A DNA stretch of 25,801 nt from JANYCG01 sp031392945 (GCA_031392945.1 JANMVT010000063.1:1-25801); one strand, 5' to 3'; counted from the stretch's first letter, positions 1-7,085 are shown. Translations and numbers: made by a program. The notes: a model not told the origin generated them from the sequence alone.

Positions 1-294
1 ATCCGGCACATGGTGGGTGGGCATTCGCTGCTGGCCAAAGAGGAGCGCCTGCTGCGTTTCATCTTCCCCGAACGCCCCGGCGCGCTGATGAAGTTTCTGA
101 GCCTGATGCGGCCGGGCTGGAACATCAGCCTGTTCCATTACCGCAACCAGGGCGCCGACTATGGGCGCATTCTGGTGGGTGTGCAGGTGCCCAAGGCCGA
201 CGACAAGGCTTTTGCCAGCTTCTTGAAAACCCTGGATTGCCCGTATGTGGAAGAAACGCAAAACCCGGTTTACCAGATGTTTTTGCAGCAGTGA
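1..294 (+). CDS. ilvA: Threonine ammonia-lyase, biosynthetic (C-terminal fragment)
   Basis: This is the 3' end of a gene whose start lies before the window; the reading frame is open from base 1 and ends at TGA 292-294. The 97 visible residues match the C-terminal ACT-like regulatory domain of biosynthetic threonine dehydratase, with the family signature FPERPGALMKFL followed by WNISLFHYRNQGADYGR and the terminal VEETxNP.Y motif. The full enzyme is a cytoplasmic PLP-dependent lyase that deaminates L-threonine to 2-oxobutanoate, the first step of isoleucine synthesis. In this family the visible domain mediates isoleucine feedback inhibition and valine activation. The catalytic PLP domain is outside the window. 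It converges on gspC and has no evident functional link to the secretion genes. Confidence 0.93.
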   Translation: MRHMVGGHSLLAKEERLLRFIFPERPGALMKFLSLMRPGWNISLFHYRNQGADYGRILVGVQVPKADDKAFASFLKTLDCPYVEETQNPVYQMFLQQ

Positions 295-321
295 GCGGTG
301 GGCGCGGGTCGGGCCAAAGTC

Positions 322-359
322 AGGCGTCAACCGGGCGCTAACGAGGCGTCAACCAGGCG
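322..359. repeat. 16-bp direct repeat, 22-bp period
   Basis: Two 16-bp copies (322-337 and 344-359) of aggcgtcaaccgggcg differ at one base. They lie in the 147-bp gap between the convergent ilvA and gspC genes. No clear intrinsic terminator was found in this gap. The role is unknown. Confidence 0.6.
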
Positions 360-434
360 AAGGGCGGTCCATGAGCCGCCAATCTCGGGTTCAGGTGGTC
401 AAAGAGGTCGTTTGCCCTTGTCCCATATGTATAG

Positions 435-455
435 TCAGCTACTATTTATATAGCG
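435..455 (-). repeat. AT-rich 21-bp element, copy 1 (gspC 3' end)
   Basis: Read on the minus strand, this copy has GCTATA, an AT core, then TAGTAGCTGA. It aligns without gaps to the copies inside gspD (7148-7168) and gspF (11974-11994), and more weakly to the one in gspL. It supplies the last codons (PLYK) and the TAG stop of gspC. It stands out because the surroundings are about two-thirds GC. Confidence 0.6.
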
Positions 456-900
456 GTGGCAATTCGAGCGTCAGGCTTGCCGGGGCGCCCGCGCTGCTGG
501 CCAGTGTGGCGCGGCGCGGCTCGACCGACTGCAACACCAGGTTCTCGTCGACCCGTGCGCCCACCGCAAAAGGCCGCGCCGGTTTGCCATCGACCGAAAT
601 CAGGGCCGTGCCGCCATGGCGGCTGTTGGCCACCACACCCTGCAGGGCCAGTCGTGTTGACGCGTTGACTGCCACCGCATTGGATTTGGCTGGCGCTGCG
701 GGTGCGTCGCCACCGCCCAATGCCCGCGCCAGCGCCAATGGGTCGGCGCCGGTTGCGTCGGCCGCCGCCGGGGCGCTCGGTCGGGCCAGAGCGATGGACG
801 GCATTCTCAGCGCCCAATAAGCCGCGCTGCCCGCAGCCAGGCCAGCCAGCAGAAAAGCCGCCAGGCGTGGCCACCAGATGCTTTGCGAAATCGATTGCAT
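442..900 (-). CDS. gspC: Type II secretion system protein GspC (short, no PDZ domain)
   Basis: This 152-residue inner-membrane T2SS protein links the cytoplasmic-membrane platform to the secretin GspD. A short N-terminal segment is followed by one membrane helix (about residues 11-30), an Ala/Pro-rich linker, and a homology-region domain from about residue 75 containing LQGVVANSRHGGTALISVDGKPARPF-type sequence (Pfam T2SSC family). There is no PDZ domain after it; the protein ends shortly after the HR domain, as in PDZ-less GspC forms. I chose ATG 898-900 because the membrane helix starts about ten residues later. An in-frame ATG at 996 would add 32 residues overlapping the gspG leader region. 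No good ribosome binding site is visible. The gene is transcribed away from the rest of the gsp cluster, and its stop codon falls inside an AT-rich repeat element. Confidence 0.85.
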   Translation of the reverse strand: MQSISQSIWWPRLAAFLLAGLAAGSAAYWALRMPSIALARPSAPAAADATGADPLALARALGGGDAPAAPAKSNAVAVNASTRLALQGVVANSRHGGTALISVDGKPARPFAVGARVDENLVLQSVEPRRATLASSAGAPASLTLELPPLYK

Positions 901-975
901 CGGGCGATTATCATGGAACCTGAATCCAACGAACAGGCCAATCGTGGCCGCATTCCGCCCAGGGAGCCCGCAAAC
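901..975. promoter_or_regulatory. Divergent gspC/gspG intergenic region
   Basis: These 75 bases separate the divergent gspC and gspG starts and are expected to hold the promoter of the gspG-to-F operon and that of gspC. I see a minus-strand GATAAT close to the gspC start but no convincing paired -35 box, so no promoter is called. A clear Shine-Dalgarno AGGGAG at 961-966 serves gspG and decides its ATG at 976. Confidence 0.4.
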
Positions 976-1443
976 ATGATGAAACAGATGGCCCAATCCA
1001 CCCGCTTAAAGTTACGGTTAGGGTTGCGCGACGCTGCACAGCGCGGCTTCACCCTGATCGAGTTGATGGTGGTGCTGGTCATCATCGGCGTGCTGGCCGC
1101 CCTGATCGTGCCCAATGTGCTGGACCGCGCCGACGACGCCCGCGCCACGGCGGCCAAGACCGACGTGACCAACCTGATGCAGGCGCTCAAGCTCTACAAA
1201 CTTGACAACCAGCGCTACCCCAGCGCCGAGCAGGGTTTGCAGGCCCTGGTCGCCAAGCCCACGACGGGCCCTGCGGCTGCCAACTGGAAGCCCTACCTGG
1301 ACAAACTCCCCAATGACCCCTGGGGCCGCGCCTACCAGTACCTCAACCCCGGCATCAAGGGCGAAATCGACGTGATGTCGTTTGGCGCGGACGGGCAGGC
1401 CGGCGGGGAAGGGAAAAATGCGGACGTTGGCAGTTGGCAGTGA
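976..1443 (+). CDS. gspG: Type II secretion system major pseudopilin GspG
   Basis: This 155-residue protein is the major pseudopilin that polymerises into the periplasmic pseudopilus driving substrates through the secretin. The leader is basic and ends in QRG; the prepilin peptidase site is G24^F25 with FTLIE, so the conserved Glu5 is residue 29. A hydrophobic N-terminal helix follows (LMVVLVIIGVLAALIVPNV). The C-terminal part has the GspG hallmarks NDPWGRAYQYLNPG and the SFGADGQAGGEG calcium-site loop, ending GSW-Q. Start ATG 976 has Shine-Dalgarno AGGGAG at 961-966; ATG 979 is an alternative. It is the first gene of the plus-strand gsp run and is followed by a hairpin-forming repeat (1447-1524) before gspH. 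Confidence 0.97.
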   Translation: MMKQMAQSTRLKLRLGLRDAAQRGFTLIELMVVLVIIGVLAALIVPNVLDRADDARATAAKTDVTNLMQALKLYKLDNQRYPSAEQGLQALVAKPTTGPAAANWKPYLDKLPNDPWGRAYQYLNPGIKGEIDVMSFGADGQAGGEGKNADVGSWQ

Positions 1444-1446
1444 TGT

Positions 1447-1524
1447 GGCCCCCACGCTCCCTCACTTCGTGTGGTCGCTGCCCCCCGAGGGGGCCGCATT
1501 TTTCCTAGGGCGGCCCGTCGGCAA
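1447..1524 (+). repeat. GC-rich hairpin repeat R1 (gspG-gspH gap)
   Basis: This copy fills nearly the whole gap between the gspG stop (1441-1443) and the gspH start (1528). The shared order is GGCCCCCACGC, a small hairpin CAC-TTC-GTG (1463-1471), GCTGCCCCCCGAGGGGGC (a G/C stem), GCATTTTTCCTAGG, then GGCGGCCCGTCGGCAAA. Related copies are R2 (3152-3226), R3 (3235-3314) and R4 (12507-12670). The G/C stem followed by a T-run resembles an intrinsic terminator or attenuator. I do not know an accepted name for the family. Confidence 0.85.
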
Positions 1525-1527
1525 AAT

Positions 1528-2013
1528 ATGAATCTGGCTGCGAATCTCAGGGCTAAGGGCTTCACCCTGCTGGAACTGCTTCTGGTGGTGGCCATCATCG
1601 CGGTGGCGTCGGCCGGGGTGAGTTTCGCCCTGCGCGACTCGGCCCAGACGCAACTGGAGCGCGAGGGGCTGCGCCTGGCGGCCTTGCTGGAGTCGGCGCG
1701 CTCGCGCTCGCTGGCCAGCGGCGTGGCGGTGCGCTGGCGTACCAGCGACACCGGTTTTGTGTTTGACGGCGTGCCAGCCGGCGTGTTGCCGTCAGCTTGG
1801 TTGTCCGAAGACGTGACGACCGCAGTGCCAGCCAGCCTGCTGTTGGGGCCAGAGCCGATCATCGCCGCCCAGTCCGTGCAATTGCTGTCGCGCAGCCAGA
1901 ATGAACGCAGGCTCAGCGTGGGCAGCGACGGATTGCGGCCGTTTGGCATCCTGCCTGGGAACGGCGCTTACCCGTCCGCCGACCCGGGCAGCGCCATGCC
2001 GCGCCCGCCATGA
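1528..2013 (+). CDS. gspH: Type II secretion system minor pseudopilin GspH
   Basis: This 162-residue minor pseudopilin is part of the initiating complex near the pseudopilus tip. The leader MNLAANLRAKG is cleaved at G11^F12, and FTLLE places Glu5 at residue 16. A hydrophobic helix follows (LLLVVAIIAVASAGVSFAL), then the GspH-type sequence with short helix LRLAALLESARSRSLASG and GVAVRW, FVFDG, and a C-terminal DGLRPFG segment. The start ATG 1528 directly follows the R1 repeat; upstream in-frame sequence would only translate the repeat and is rejected. The stop codon overlaps the gspI start (ATGA), indicating translational coupling. Confidence 0.94.
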   Translation: MNLAANLRAKGFTLLELLLVVAIIAVASAGVSFALRDSAQTQLEREGLRLAALLESARSRSLASGVAVRWRTSDTGFVFDGVPAGVLPSAWLSEDVTTAVPASLLLGPEPIIAAQSVQLLSRSQNERRLSVGSDGLRPFGILPGNGAYPSADPGSAMPRPP

Positions 2014-2375
2014 AAACCCGGCGCGCGCAAATCGGTTTCACCCTGGTCGAAGTGCTGGTGGCGCTGGGCATCGTGGCCATTGCATTGGGTGCAGGCTTTC
2101 AGGCCACGCTGGCGATGACGCGCAACGCGCAGCGCCAGTCGGACACCCTGCTGGCCCACCTGTGCGCGGAAAACGAGCTGGTCAAGCTGCGCCTGTCCAA
2201 ACAGATGCCCGGCGTGGGCGACAGCCGCGTGGTGTGCGAACAGGCCGGCCAAAGCTTGGTGGTGAGCCTGCTGGTGCGCCCCACGCCCAACCCCAATTTC
2301 CGCCGGGTGGACGCCCAGGTGTTTGACGGCGAAGCGCCGATCTTGAAATTGTCCACCGTCGTGGGGCGGTTTTGA
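2010..2375 (+). CDS. gspI: Type II secretion system minor pseudopilin GspI
   Basis: This 121-residue minor pseudopilin nucleates the tip complex with GspJ and GspK. The short basic leader MKTRRAQIG is cleaved before F10, and FTLVE places Glu5 at residue 14. A hydrophobic helix (VLVALGIVAIALGAGFQA) is followed by the family's typical H-x-C-A-E-N-E region (LLAHLCAENELVKLRLS). It overlaps gspH by four bases (ATGA) and gspJ by one base. Length and order are typical. Confidence 0.95.
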   Translation: MKTRRAQIGFTLVEVLVALGIVAIALGAGFQATLAMTRNAQRQSDTLLAHLCAENELVKLRLSKQMPGVGDSRVVCEQAGQSLVVSLLVRPTPNPNFRRVDAQVFDGEAPILKLSTVVGRF

Positions 2376-3145
2376 TGCGCCGCGCCCATGGCTTCACCCT
2401 GATCGAGTTGATGGTGGCGATCAGCATCATGGCCCTGATGGCGGTGCTGAGCTGGCGCGGTTTGAGCGGCATGACCCAGGCGCAAGCCCGCCTGCAGCAA
2501 CGCGCCGACGAGGTGCTCACCCTGCAGGCCGGCCTGGCGCAATGGGGCATAGACCTGGACGAGATGATCCAGTTGCCGCAAACCCAGGCGCTGGACTGGG
2601 ATGGCCGCGCCTTGCGCCTGACCCGGCGCAGCGCCTCTGAAGACGGCGTGCGGGTGGTGGCCTGGTCGCGCCGTGCCGGAGATATCGGCGAAGGCGCAGG
2701 CCAATGGCTGCGCTGGCAGTCGCCCTTGCTGCGCACCCGTGGCGAATTGCAGGCGGCCTGGGCCCTGGCGGCGCAATGGGCGCAAAACCCGGGCGACGAC
2801 TTGAAAAAGCGCGAAGTGCGCATCGCGCCGGTGAGCCAGTGGCAAATCTTTTTTTACCGGGGCGACGCCTGGACCAACCCGCTGTCCAGCGCCGGAAATG
2901 ACGCCAGCACTGCGGGGCCGGCCAGCGTTGTGCCGCCCAAAGTTGCACTGCCCGCCAGCGCGCCAGCGGGCAATGTGGCCGCGCAGTTGGCCAACGTGGC
3001 GGCTGCCGTGGCCCAGGCCAGCAGCATTGACGCCACCGTGCCCGAAGGTGTGCGCCTGGTGCTGACCCTGGCGCCGGGCCAGTCCGTCAGCGGGACTTTG
3101 ACGCGCGACTGGATTCGTCCCACCATGGGGGGCGGCAAATCTTGA
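2375..3145 (+). CDS. gspJ: Type II secretion system minor pseudopilin GspJ
   Basis: This 256-residue minor pseudopilin has leader MRRAHG cleaved at G6^F7, with FTLIE placing Glu5 at residue 11, then a hydrophobic helix LMVAISIMALMAVLSWRG. The GspJ family pattern continues with RGLSGM.Q and a W-x-R-D-rich core including WQIFFYRGDAWTNP and an APGQSVSGTLTRDWIRP ending. The start is ATG 2375-2377, sharing one base with the gspI stop (TGATG); TTG 2372 would add one residue. A long Ala-rich insertion (roughly residues 170-220) lies before the final strands. The stop is followed seven bases later by tandem repeats R2 and R3. Confidence 0.94.
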   Translation: MRRAHGFTLIELMVAISIMALMAVLSWRGLSGMTQAQARLQQRADEVLTLQAGLAQWGIDLDEMIQLPQTQALDWDGRALRLTRRSASEDGVRVVAWSRRAGDIGEGAGQWLRWQSPLLRTRGELQAAWALAAQWAQNPGDDLKKREVRIAPVSQWQIFFYRGDAWTNPLSSAGNDASTAGPASVVPPKVALPASAPAGNVAAQLANVAAAVAQASSIDATVPEGVRLVLTLAPGQSVSGTLTRDWIRPTMGGGKS

Positions 3146-3151
3146 AATATT

Positions 3152-3226
3152 GCCCCCACGCTGGCCACTACGTGTGCTGCGCTGCCCCCCGAGGGGGCGG
3201 CATTTTGCCTAGGGGCGGCCCGTCGG
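3152..3226 (+). repeat. GC-rich hairpin repeat R2 (first of tandem pair before gspK)
   Basis: The unit has the same order as R1: GCCCCCACGC, hairpin CAC-TAC-GTG (3166-3174), GCTGCCCCCCGAGGGGGC, GCATTTTGCCTAGGGG, CGGCCCGTCGG. It begins six bases after the gspJ stop and is followed, after eight bases, by R3. Confidence 0.85.
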
Positions 3227-3234
3227 TGAATGTT

Positions 3235-3314
3235 GCCCCCACGCTTTTCGCTTCGCGTAATGCGCTGCCCCCCGACGGGGGCGGCATTTTGCCTAGGGGC
3301 GGCCCGTCGGCAAA
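3235..3314 (+). repeat. GC-rich hairpin repeat R3 (second of tandem pair, contains putative gspK start)
   Basis: The unit has the same order as R2, but the small hairpin is CGC-TTC-GCG (3249-3257), a compensatory change from the CAC/GTG pair of the other copies. The G/C stem reads CCCCCGACGGGGG. It ends GGCCCGTCGGCAAAA, running directly into GspK coding sequence. The in-frame TTG at 3289 is the best gspK start candidate. Confidence 0.85.
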
Positions 3315-4266
3315 ACCTCGTGCCTCGCAAAAAGGCGCAGCGATCCTGACGGCCATGTTGACCGTGACCTTGGTGGCCACGCTGGCAGCGGGCGCGGCCT
3401 GGCAGCAGTGGCGCGGCATCGAGGTGGAGACGGCGCAGCGCGCGCGTGTGCAGTCGGCCTGGATCCTGGTGGGCGCGCTGGACTGGGCGCGCCTTATTCT
3501 GCGCGAAGACGCGCGTTCGGGCGGAGCCGACCATCTGGCCGAGCCCTGGGCCGTGCCGCTGGAAGAGGCCCGCCTGTCCACCTTCTTCGCCTCCGAGACC
3601 AGCGCCCTGGACCGCGCGGACGACGTGCAGCAGGCCTTCATCTCCGGGCGCATCACCGACCAGCAATCGCGCCTGAATGTGATGAATCTCGTGGAGAACG
3701 GCAAAATCTCGCCTGCGGCGCTGCACCAGTTCGCCAAACTGTTCGACCTGCTGGGCCTGCCCGAGCCCGAACTGGCGCGCCTGGCCGAGAACCTGCGTTT
3801 CGCGCTGGACACCAGCGCCGACAACCGCTCCGGCGCGCAGGCGCCGCTGCTGCCCCAACGGGTCGAGCAGTTGGCCTGGCTGGGTTTGCCAGAGCGCAGC
3901 GTGGCGGCGCTGGCGCCGTTTGTGGCGATTTTGCCGATCCGCACGGCGGTCAACCTCAACACCGCGCCGCCCGAGGTCATTTATGCCAGCCTCAGCACCA
4001 TGGACATGGCCGGCGCGCGCCAGTTCGTGTCCGCGCGCAGCCTGGCCCAACTGGCGACGCTGGCCGACGCGGCGCGTTTGCTGGGCCAGCGTTCTGGCGA
4101 GATTTCTGAAGGCCAACACAGCGTTGCGTCGCGCTTTTTTGAGGTCAAGGGGCGCCTGCGGCTGGACCAGGTGACGGTGATGGAGCGCTCCCTGGTGCAG
4201 CGCGACGGGCTGGAGGTGAAGACCCTGTGGCGCGAACGTTTTGCCGGGGACGCATCACTACAATGA
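3289..4266 (+). CDS. gspK: Type II secretion system minor pseudopilin GspK (start inside repeat R3)
   Basis: GspK caps the pseudopilus tip. The mature protein begins with QKG^AAILTAML and a hydrophobic helix (TVTLVATLAAGAAW). Position 5 is not Glu, which is normal for GspK alone among pseudopilins. The rest matches the family: R.DW.RLILREDAR-type region, FISGRITDQQSRLNVMNLV, saposin-like domains and NLNTAPPEVIYA. No in-frame ATG precedes the helix. Candidates are TTG 3289 (325 residues, 16-residue basic leader MPRGGPSAKPRASQKG), GTG 3226, and TTG 3142, which would translate both repeats. I chose TTG 3289 because it gives a normal-length leader, but this is inference. All candidates fall in or before repeat sequence, so part or all of the leader is repeat-derived. 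Confidence 0.88.
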   Translation: MPRGGPSAKPRASQKGAAILTAMLTVTLVATLAAGAAWQQWRGIEVETAQRARVQSAWILVGALDWARLILREDARSGGADHLAEPWAVPLEEARLSTFFASETSALDRADDVQQAFISGRITDQQSRLNVMNLVENGKISPAALHQFAKLFDLLGLPEPELARLAENLRFALDTSADNRSGAQAPLLPQRVEQLAWLGLPERSVAALAPFVAILPIRTAVNLNTAPPEVIYASLSTMDMAGARQFVSARSLAQLATLADAARLLGQRSGEISEGQHSVASRFFEVKGRLRLDQVTVMERSLVQRDGLEVKTLWRERFAGDASLQ

Positions 4267-4285
4267 CAATCACCCCACTCCGCCA

Positions 4286-4321
4286 TTTACGCCGCCTTTT
4301 ACGTCGACCTTTACGCCGCCT
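4286..4321 (+). repeat. 12-bp tandem repeat, three units, before gspL
   Basis: Units are tttacgccgcct (4286-4297), tttacgtcgacc (4298-4309) and tttacgccgcct (4310-4321). They fill most of the 61-base gap between the gspK stop and the gspL ATG at 4328. No ribosome binding site is evident downstream apart from the weak ttctcc context. Confidence 0.75.
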
Positions 4322-4327
4322 TTCTCC

Positions 4328-5650
4328 ATGCCAAGCCTGATCATCATCCTGCCGCAGGAACTGAACGCCTCTGCGACACAGTTCGACTACCTGCTGTCGC
4401 CGGACGGGAAGAGCGTGGGCAGCCAGTCCAAGGCGACCGCTGCCTTGCTGCCCCTGGGAGGCCAGGCCGAGGTGGTGGCCGTGGTGCCGGCCGCAGCGCT
4501 GTCCTGGCACCGCGTCCAGTTGCCCAAGGGCACCCTGGCCAAGGGGTTTTTGCCGGACGCCAACACCAGCCGCCTGCGCGCGGTGCTGGAAGGTTTGCTG
4601 GAAGAGCATTTGCTTGACGACCCGGCCCAATTGCACTTTGCCCTGGCCCCCGGCGCGCGCGATGACGCGCCGGTATGGGTGGCGGTGTGCGACCGCGCCT
4701 GGCTCAAGAGCGCCCTGCATTTGCTGGAGCCGCGTGTGATTTCGCGCCTGGCGCCGGAATTTGCGCCGCTTGACGCGCAGGCCCAAAGCGCAAGCGGCAG
4801 CGCAGCCAGCCCCGGCGGTGCAGGTTCCGGCGACACCCCGTCCGGCGGCGACACCCTGCATGTCATCGGCACGCCGGACGACGCGCGCATCGTGTTCGCC
4901 CAAAACGGCATGCCCGCCGTGCTGGCATTGTCGCCCGGCGCAGTGGCGCTGGCAGCGTGGCCGGAATCGGGTCAGATTCTGGCCGAGCCGGCGGTTGCCG
5001 CGCTGGCCGAAAGCCTGTTCAAACGACGTATCGGTTTGCAGCAAAACGGACAACGCTGGCTGCGCGCCTGCCAGACAGACTGGAATTCAAGCTGGGACGC
5101 CAATGGCATGGGTGGCTGGAATTTGGCCCAGTTCGATCTGGTCAATTCCAGCGGCACGCGCTCCTGGAAACGCGTCGCCGGGGTGTTTTCCGCGCTGGCG
5201 CAGTCGCCGCGCTGGCGCGCCGCGCGCTGGGCGGCTGGCGCTTTGCTGCTGGCCAACCTGGTCGGCCTCAACGCCTGGGCCTGGATGGACCGCGCCAGCC
5301 TCAACGCCAAACAACAGGCGATCCGCGACACCCTGACGTCGACCTTCCCCGGCGTGAAAGTGGTGGTCGATGCGCCCTTGCAAATGGCCCGCGAGCTGGC
5401 CGTGTTGCGCCAGGCGGCTGGCAGCGCGTCGAGCGGCGATTTTGAGAGCCTTATGGCATCATTTGGGGAAATTTCCCTTGACAGCAAAGCGTTGTCAGCT
5501 ATCGAATATAGAGCAAATGAATTGCGGCTCAAAGGTCTTGACGTGAACAGCCCCGAGGTGGCGCAGGCGCTGGCGCGGCTCAAGATCGGGGGCGCAGCGG
5601 CCCAGGCCGAGGGTGACAGCCTGCTGGTCAAGGCCGGGGCGAATCCATGA
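4328..5650 (+). CDS. gspL: Type II secretion system inner-membrane protein GspL
   Basis: This 440-residue bitopic inner-membrane protein recruits the ATPase GspE through its cytoplasmic actin-like domain and binds GspM through its periplasmic domain. Residues 1-290 form the cytoplasmic part, with QLPKGTLAK and RAVLEGLLEEHLLDDP typical of the family. One membrane helix spans about 297-319, followed by a short coiled region and a ferredoxin-like domain at the C-terminus (FESLMASFGE... ALSAIEYRANELRLKGL). A Ser/Gly-rich loop interrupts the cytoplasmic part near residues 150-175. Start ATG 4328 gives the usual beginning MPSLIIILP; an upstream TTG at 4241 would translate the 12-bp repeats. The stop overlaps the gspM start by four bases. 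An AT-richer patch (5440-5520) carries a degenerate repeat element. Confidence 0.92.
   Translation: MPSLIIILPQELNASATQFDYLLSPDGKSVGSQSKATAALLPLGGQAEVVAVVPAAALSWHRVQLPKGTLAKGFLPDANTSRLRAVLEGLLEEHLLDDPAQLHFALAPGARDDAPVWVAVCDRAWLKSALHLLEPRVISRLAPEFAPLDAQAQSASGSAASPGGAGSGDTPSGGDTLHVIGTPDDARIVFAQNGMPAVLALSPGAVALAAWPESGQILAEPAVAALAESLFKRRIGLQQNGQRWLRACQTDWNSSWDANGMGGWNLAQFDLVNSSGTRSWKRVAGVFSALAQSPRWRAARWAAGALLLANLVGLNAWAWMDRASLNAKQQAIRDTLTSTFPGVKVVVDAPLQMARELAVLRQAAGSASSGDFESLMASFGEISLDSKALSAIEYRANELRLKGLDVNSPEVAQALARLKIGGAAAQAEGDSLLVKAGANP
5495..5515 (-). repeat. AT-rich 21-bp element, copy 2 (within gspL, degenerate)
   Basis: Read on the minus strand, this is TGCTCTATAT, a divergent core, then ATAGCTGA. 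It matches copy 1 near gspC at about two-thirds of positions. Both copies are followed by AGCTGAC and, 13 bases further on, CAAGGG. It codes for SAIEYRA in GspL. It is the weakest member of the set. Confidence 0.4.
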
Positions 5651-6234
5651 GCGCGGTGATCCCGATGAGCGCGGCGATCCCCATTGGCACGCAAAGCGGC
5701 CCGGCCTTGCTGCAGCGCTGGCAGGGGTTGGCGGGTCGCGAGCGGCGTTTGATTTTGGCGGCATGCGTCCTGGTCGCCGCCGCCTTGTTGTGGTGGGTTG
5801 CGCTGGCGCCGGCCTTGGCCAGCCTGCGCGCCAGCGCCTCGCGCCACAACCAGCTTGACGCGCAATTGCAGCAAATGCAGGCACTCAAAGCCCAAGCCCT
5901 GGCCTTGCAGGCGCAGCCCAAAATATCGCCCGCGGAATCGCGCCGCGCGCTCGAAGCCAGCGTCAAACAGACGCTGGGCGCCAGCGGCCAATTGCAGGTG
6001 GCGGGCGAGCGCGCCACGCTGACCCTCAAGGGCGCGTCGGCCGACGCCCTGGCACAGTGGCTGGTGCAGGCACGCATCAACGCGCGCTGCGCGCCAACCG
6101 AGCTGCGTCTGTCCAGAAGCGTGAACAGCGTGAGCAGCGTCAAGAGCGCCACAAGCGCGAACGCGGCGGCGGGCGACGCGGCCCAGCCGGTCGCATGGGA
6201 CGGCACGGTCGTGGTCAACTTGCCGGCGCGGTGA
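5647..6234 (+). CDS. gspM: Type II secretion system inner-membrane protein GspM
   Basis: This 195-residue GspM partners GspL in the inner-membrane platform. A cytoplasmic N-terminus with WQGLAGRERRL leads into one membrane helix (about 34-57, LILAACVLVAAALLWWVALAPAL). A periplasmic Gln/Ala-rich helix, probably coiled coil (LDAQLQQMQALKAQALALQ), is followed by a small ferredoxin-like domain (VAGERATLTLKGASADALAQWLVQARINARC) with Ser/Val repeats near the end. The WL.QAR motif is typical. It overlaps gspL by four bases (ATGA) and precedes gspN by 29 bases. Confidence 0.92.
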   Translation: MSAVIPMSAAIPIGTQSGPALLQRWQGLAGRERRLILAACVLVAAALLWWVALAPALASLRASASRHNQLDAQLQQMQALKAQALALQAQPKISPAESRRALEASVKQTLGASGQLQVAGERATLTLKGASADALAQWLVQARINARCAPTELRLSRSVNSVSSVKSATSANAAAGDAAQPVAWDGTVVVNLPAR

Positions 6235-6263
6235 GTTGCAGGATTGAAGCAAATGACGCCCAC

Positions 6264-7079
6264 ATGGCAATTTCGGCAGTTTTGAGACGACCCTCCCCCC
6301 AGGGTGCAGGCGCCAGCACGCCGTGGATCTGGGGCCTGGGCGGCGCCTTGCTGGGTTTGATGGCCGCCGTGCTGCTGTTCGCGCCCGCGCGCTGGCTGGC
6401 CGACGGGCTTGGCCAGGCCAGCGGCGGCCAGGTGTTGCTGCTGGACCCGCGTGGCACGGTCTGGACTGGTTCGGCCCAGCTCGTCTTGTCCGGCGGGGCT
6501 GGCAGCTTGGGCCAGGTGGCCTTGCCGGGGCGCATGTCGTGGCAATTGCGTCCGGCCTGGGGCGGCCTGGCGGGGCGGCTCAACGCACCGTGCTGCATGG
6601 CGCAGGCGATGAACGCGCGTCTGCTGGCGCGCTGGGGCGGCGCGCAACTGGCGGTGGCCGACCATCGCTCCAACTGGCCTGCGGGTCTGTTGGCGGGTTT
6701 GGGCACGCCGTGGAACACCGTGCAGGCTCAGGGTTTGCTGGAGATTTCGACCCAGGGTCTGTCATTAGAATGGCTTGAAGGGCGGTTCGCACTGGGCGGG
6801 CGTTTGCAGGTGGATGCGCAGGAAATGGCGTCGCGCCTGTCAACGGTCAAACCCATGGGCAGCTACCGGCTCACGATCAATGGAGGCACAGTGAACACAA
6901 TGCAACTGGAGACGCTGTCAGGCAGCCTGCAATTGAATGGCAGCGGCCAATGGGTGGGCGGGCGCCTGCGCTTCAACGGCATCGCCAGCAGCACGCCCGA
7001 GCGGCTGGAGGCCCTGTCAAATCTCTTGAACATCATCGGGCGGCGCGACGGCGCGCGCGCCATCATCACCGTGGGTTGA
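6264..7079 (+). CDS. gspN: Type II secretion system protein GspN
   Basis: This 271-residue accessory T2SS protein is found in only some systems. One N-terminal membrane helix (about 21-40) is followed by a periplasmic beta-rich domain with LLDPRGTVWTGSAQLVLSGG, LPGRMSWQLRP and LEWLEGRFALGGRLQVDAQEMASRLSTVKPMGSYRL, which fit the GspN family (general secretion pathway protein N). The C-terminus, RLEALSNLLNIIGRRDGARAIITVG, is characteristic. Start ATG 6264 was chosen because upstream frame sequence is the shadow of gspM. The gap to gspD is six bases, suggesting coupling of N and D expression. Confidence 0.9.
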   Translation: MAISAVLRRPSPQGAGASTPWIWGLGGALLGLMAAVLLFAPARWLADGLGQASGGQVLLLDPRGTVWTGSAQLVLSGGAGSLGQVALPGRMSWQLRPAWGGLAGRLNAPCCMAQAMNARLLARWGGAQLAVADHRSNWPAGLLAGLGTPWNTVQAQGLLEISTQGLSLEWLEGRFALGGRLQVDAQEMASRLSTVKPMGSYRLTINGGTVNTMQLETLSGSLQLNGSGQWVGGRLRFNGIASSTPERLEALSNLLNIIGRRDGARAIITVG

Positions 7080-7085
7080 CACTGC

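Noticed and set aside
295..441. Small gene in the ilvA-gspC gap
   Set aside because: The plus-strand frame through here (from 245) is mostly the antisense of gspC, with no ribosome binding site and no family resemblance.
3142..3288. gspK translated from TTG 3142 through both tandem repeats
   Set aside because: It would add 49 residues of pure repeat translation and give a leader far longer than prepilin peptidase substrates normally have. It remains formally possible.
976..4266. Type IV pilus minor pilin cluster instead of T2SS pseudopilins
   Set aside because: GspG calcium-loop sequence, the GspK tip protein and linked gspL, M, N, D, E and F identify a type II secretion system.
4241..4327. 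gspL extension from TTG 4241
   Set aside because: It overlaps the end of gspK and translates the 12-bp repeats. GspL proteins begin near MPSLIIILP.
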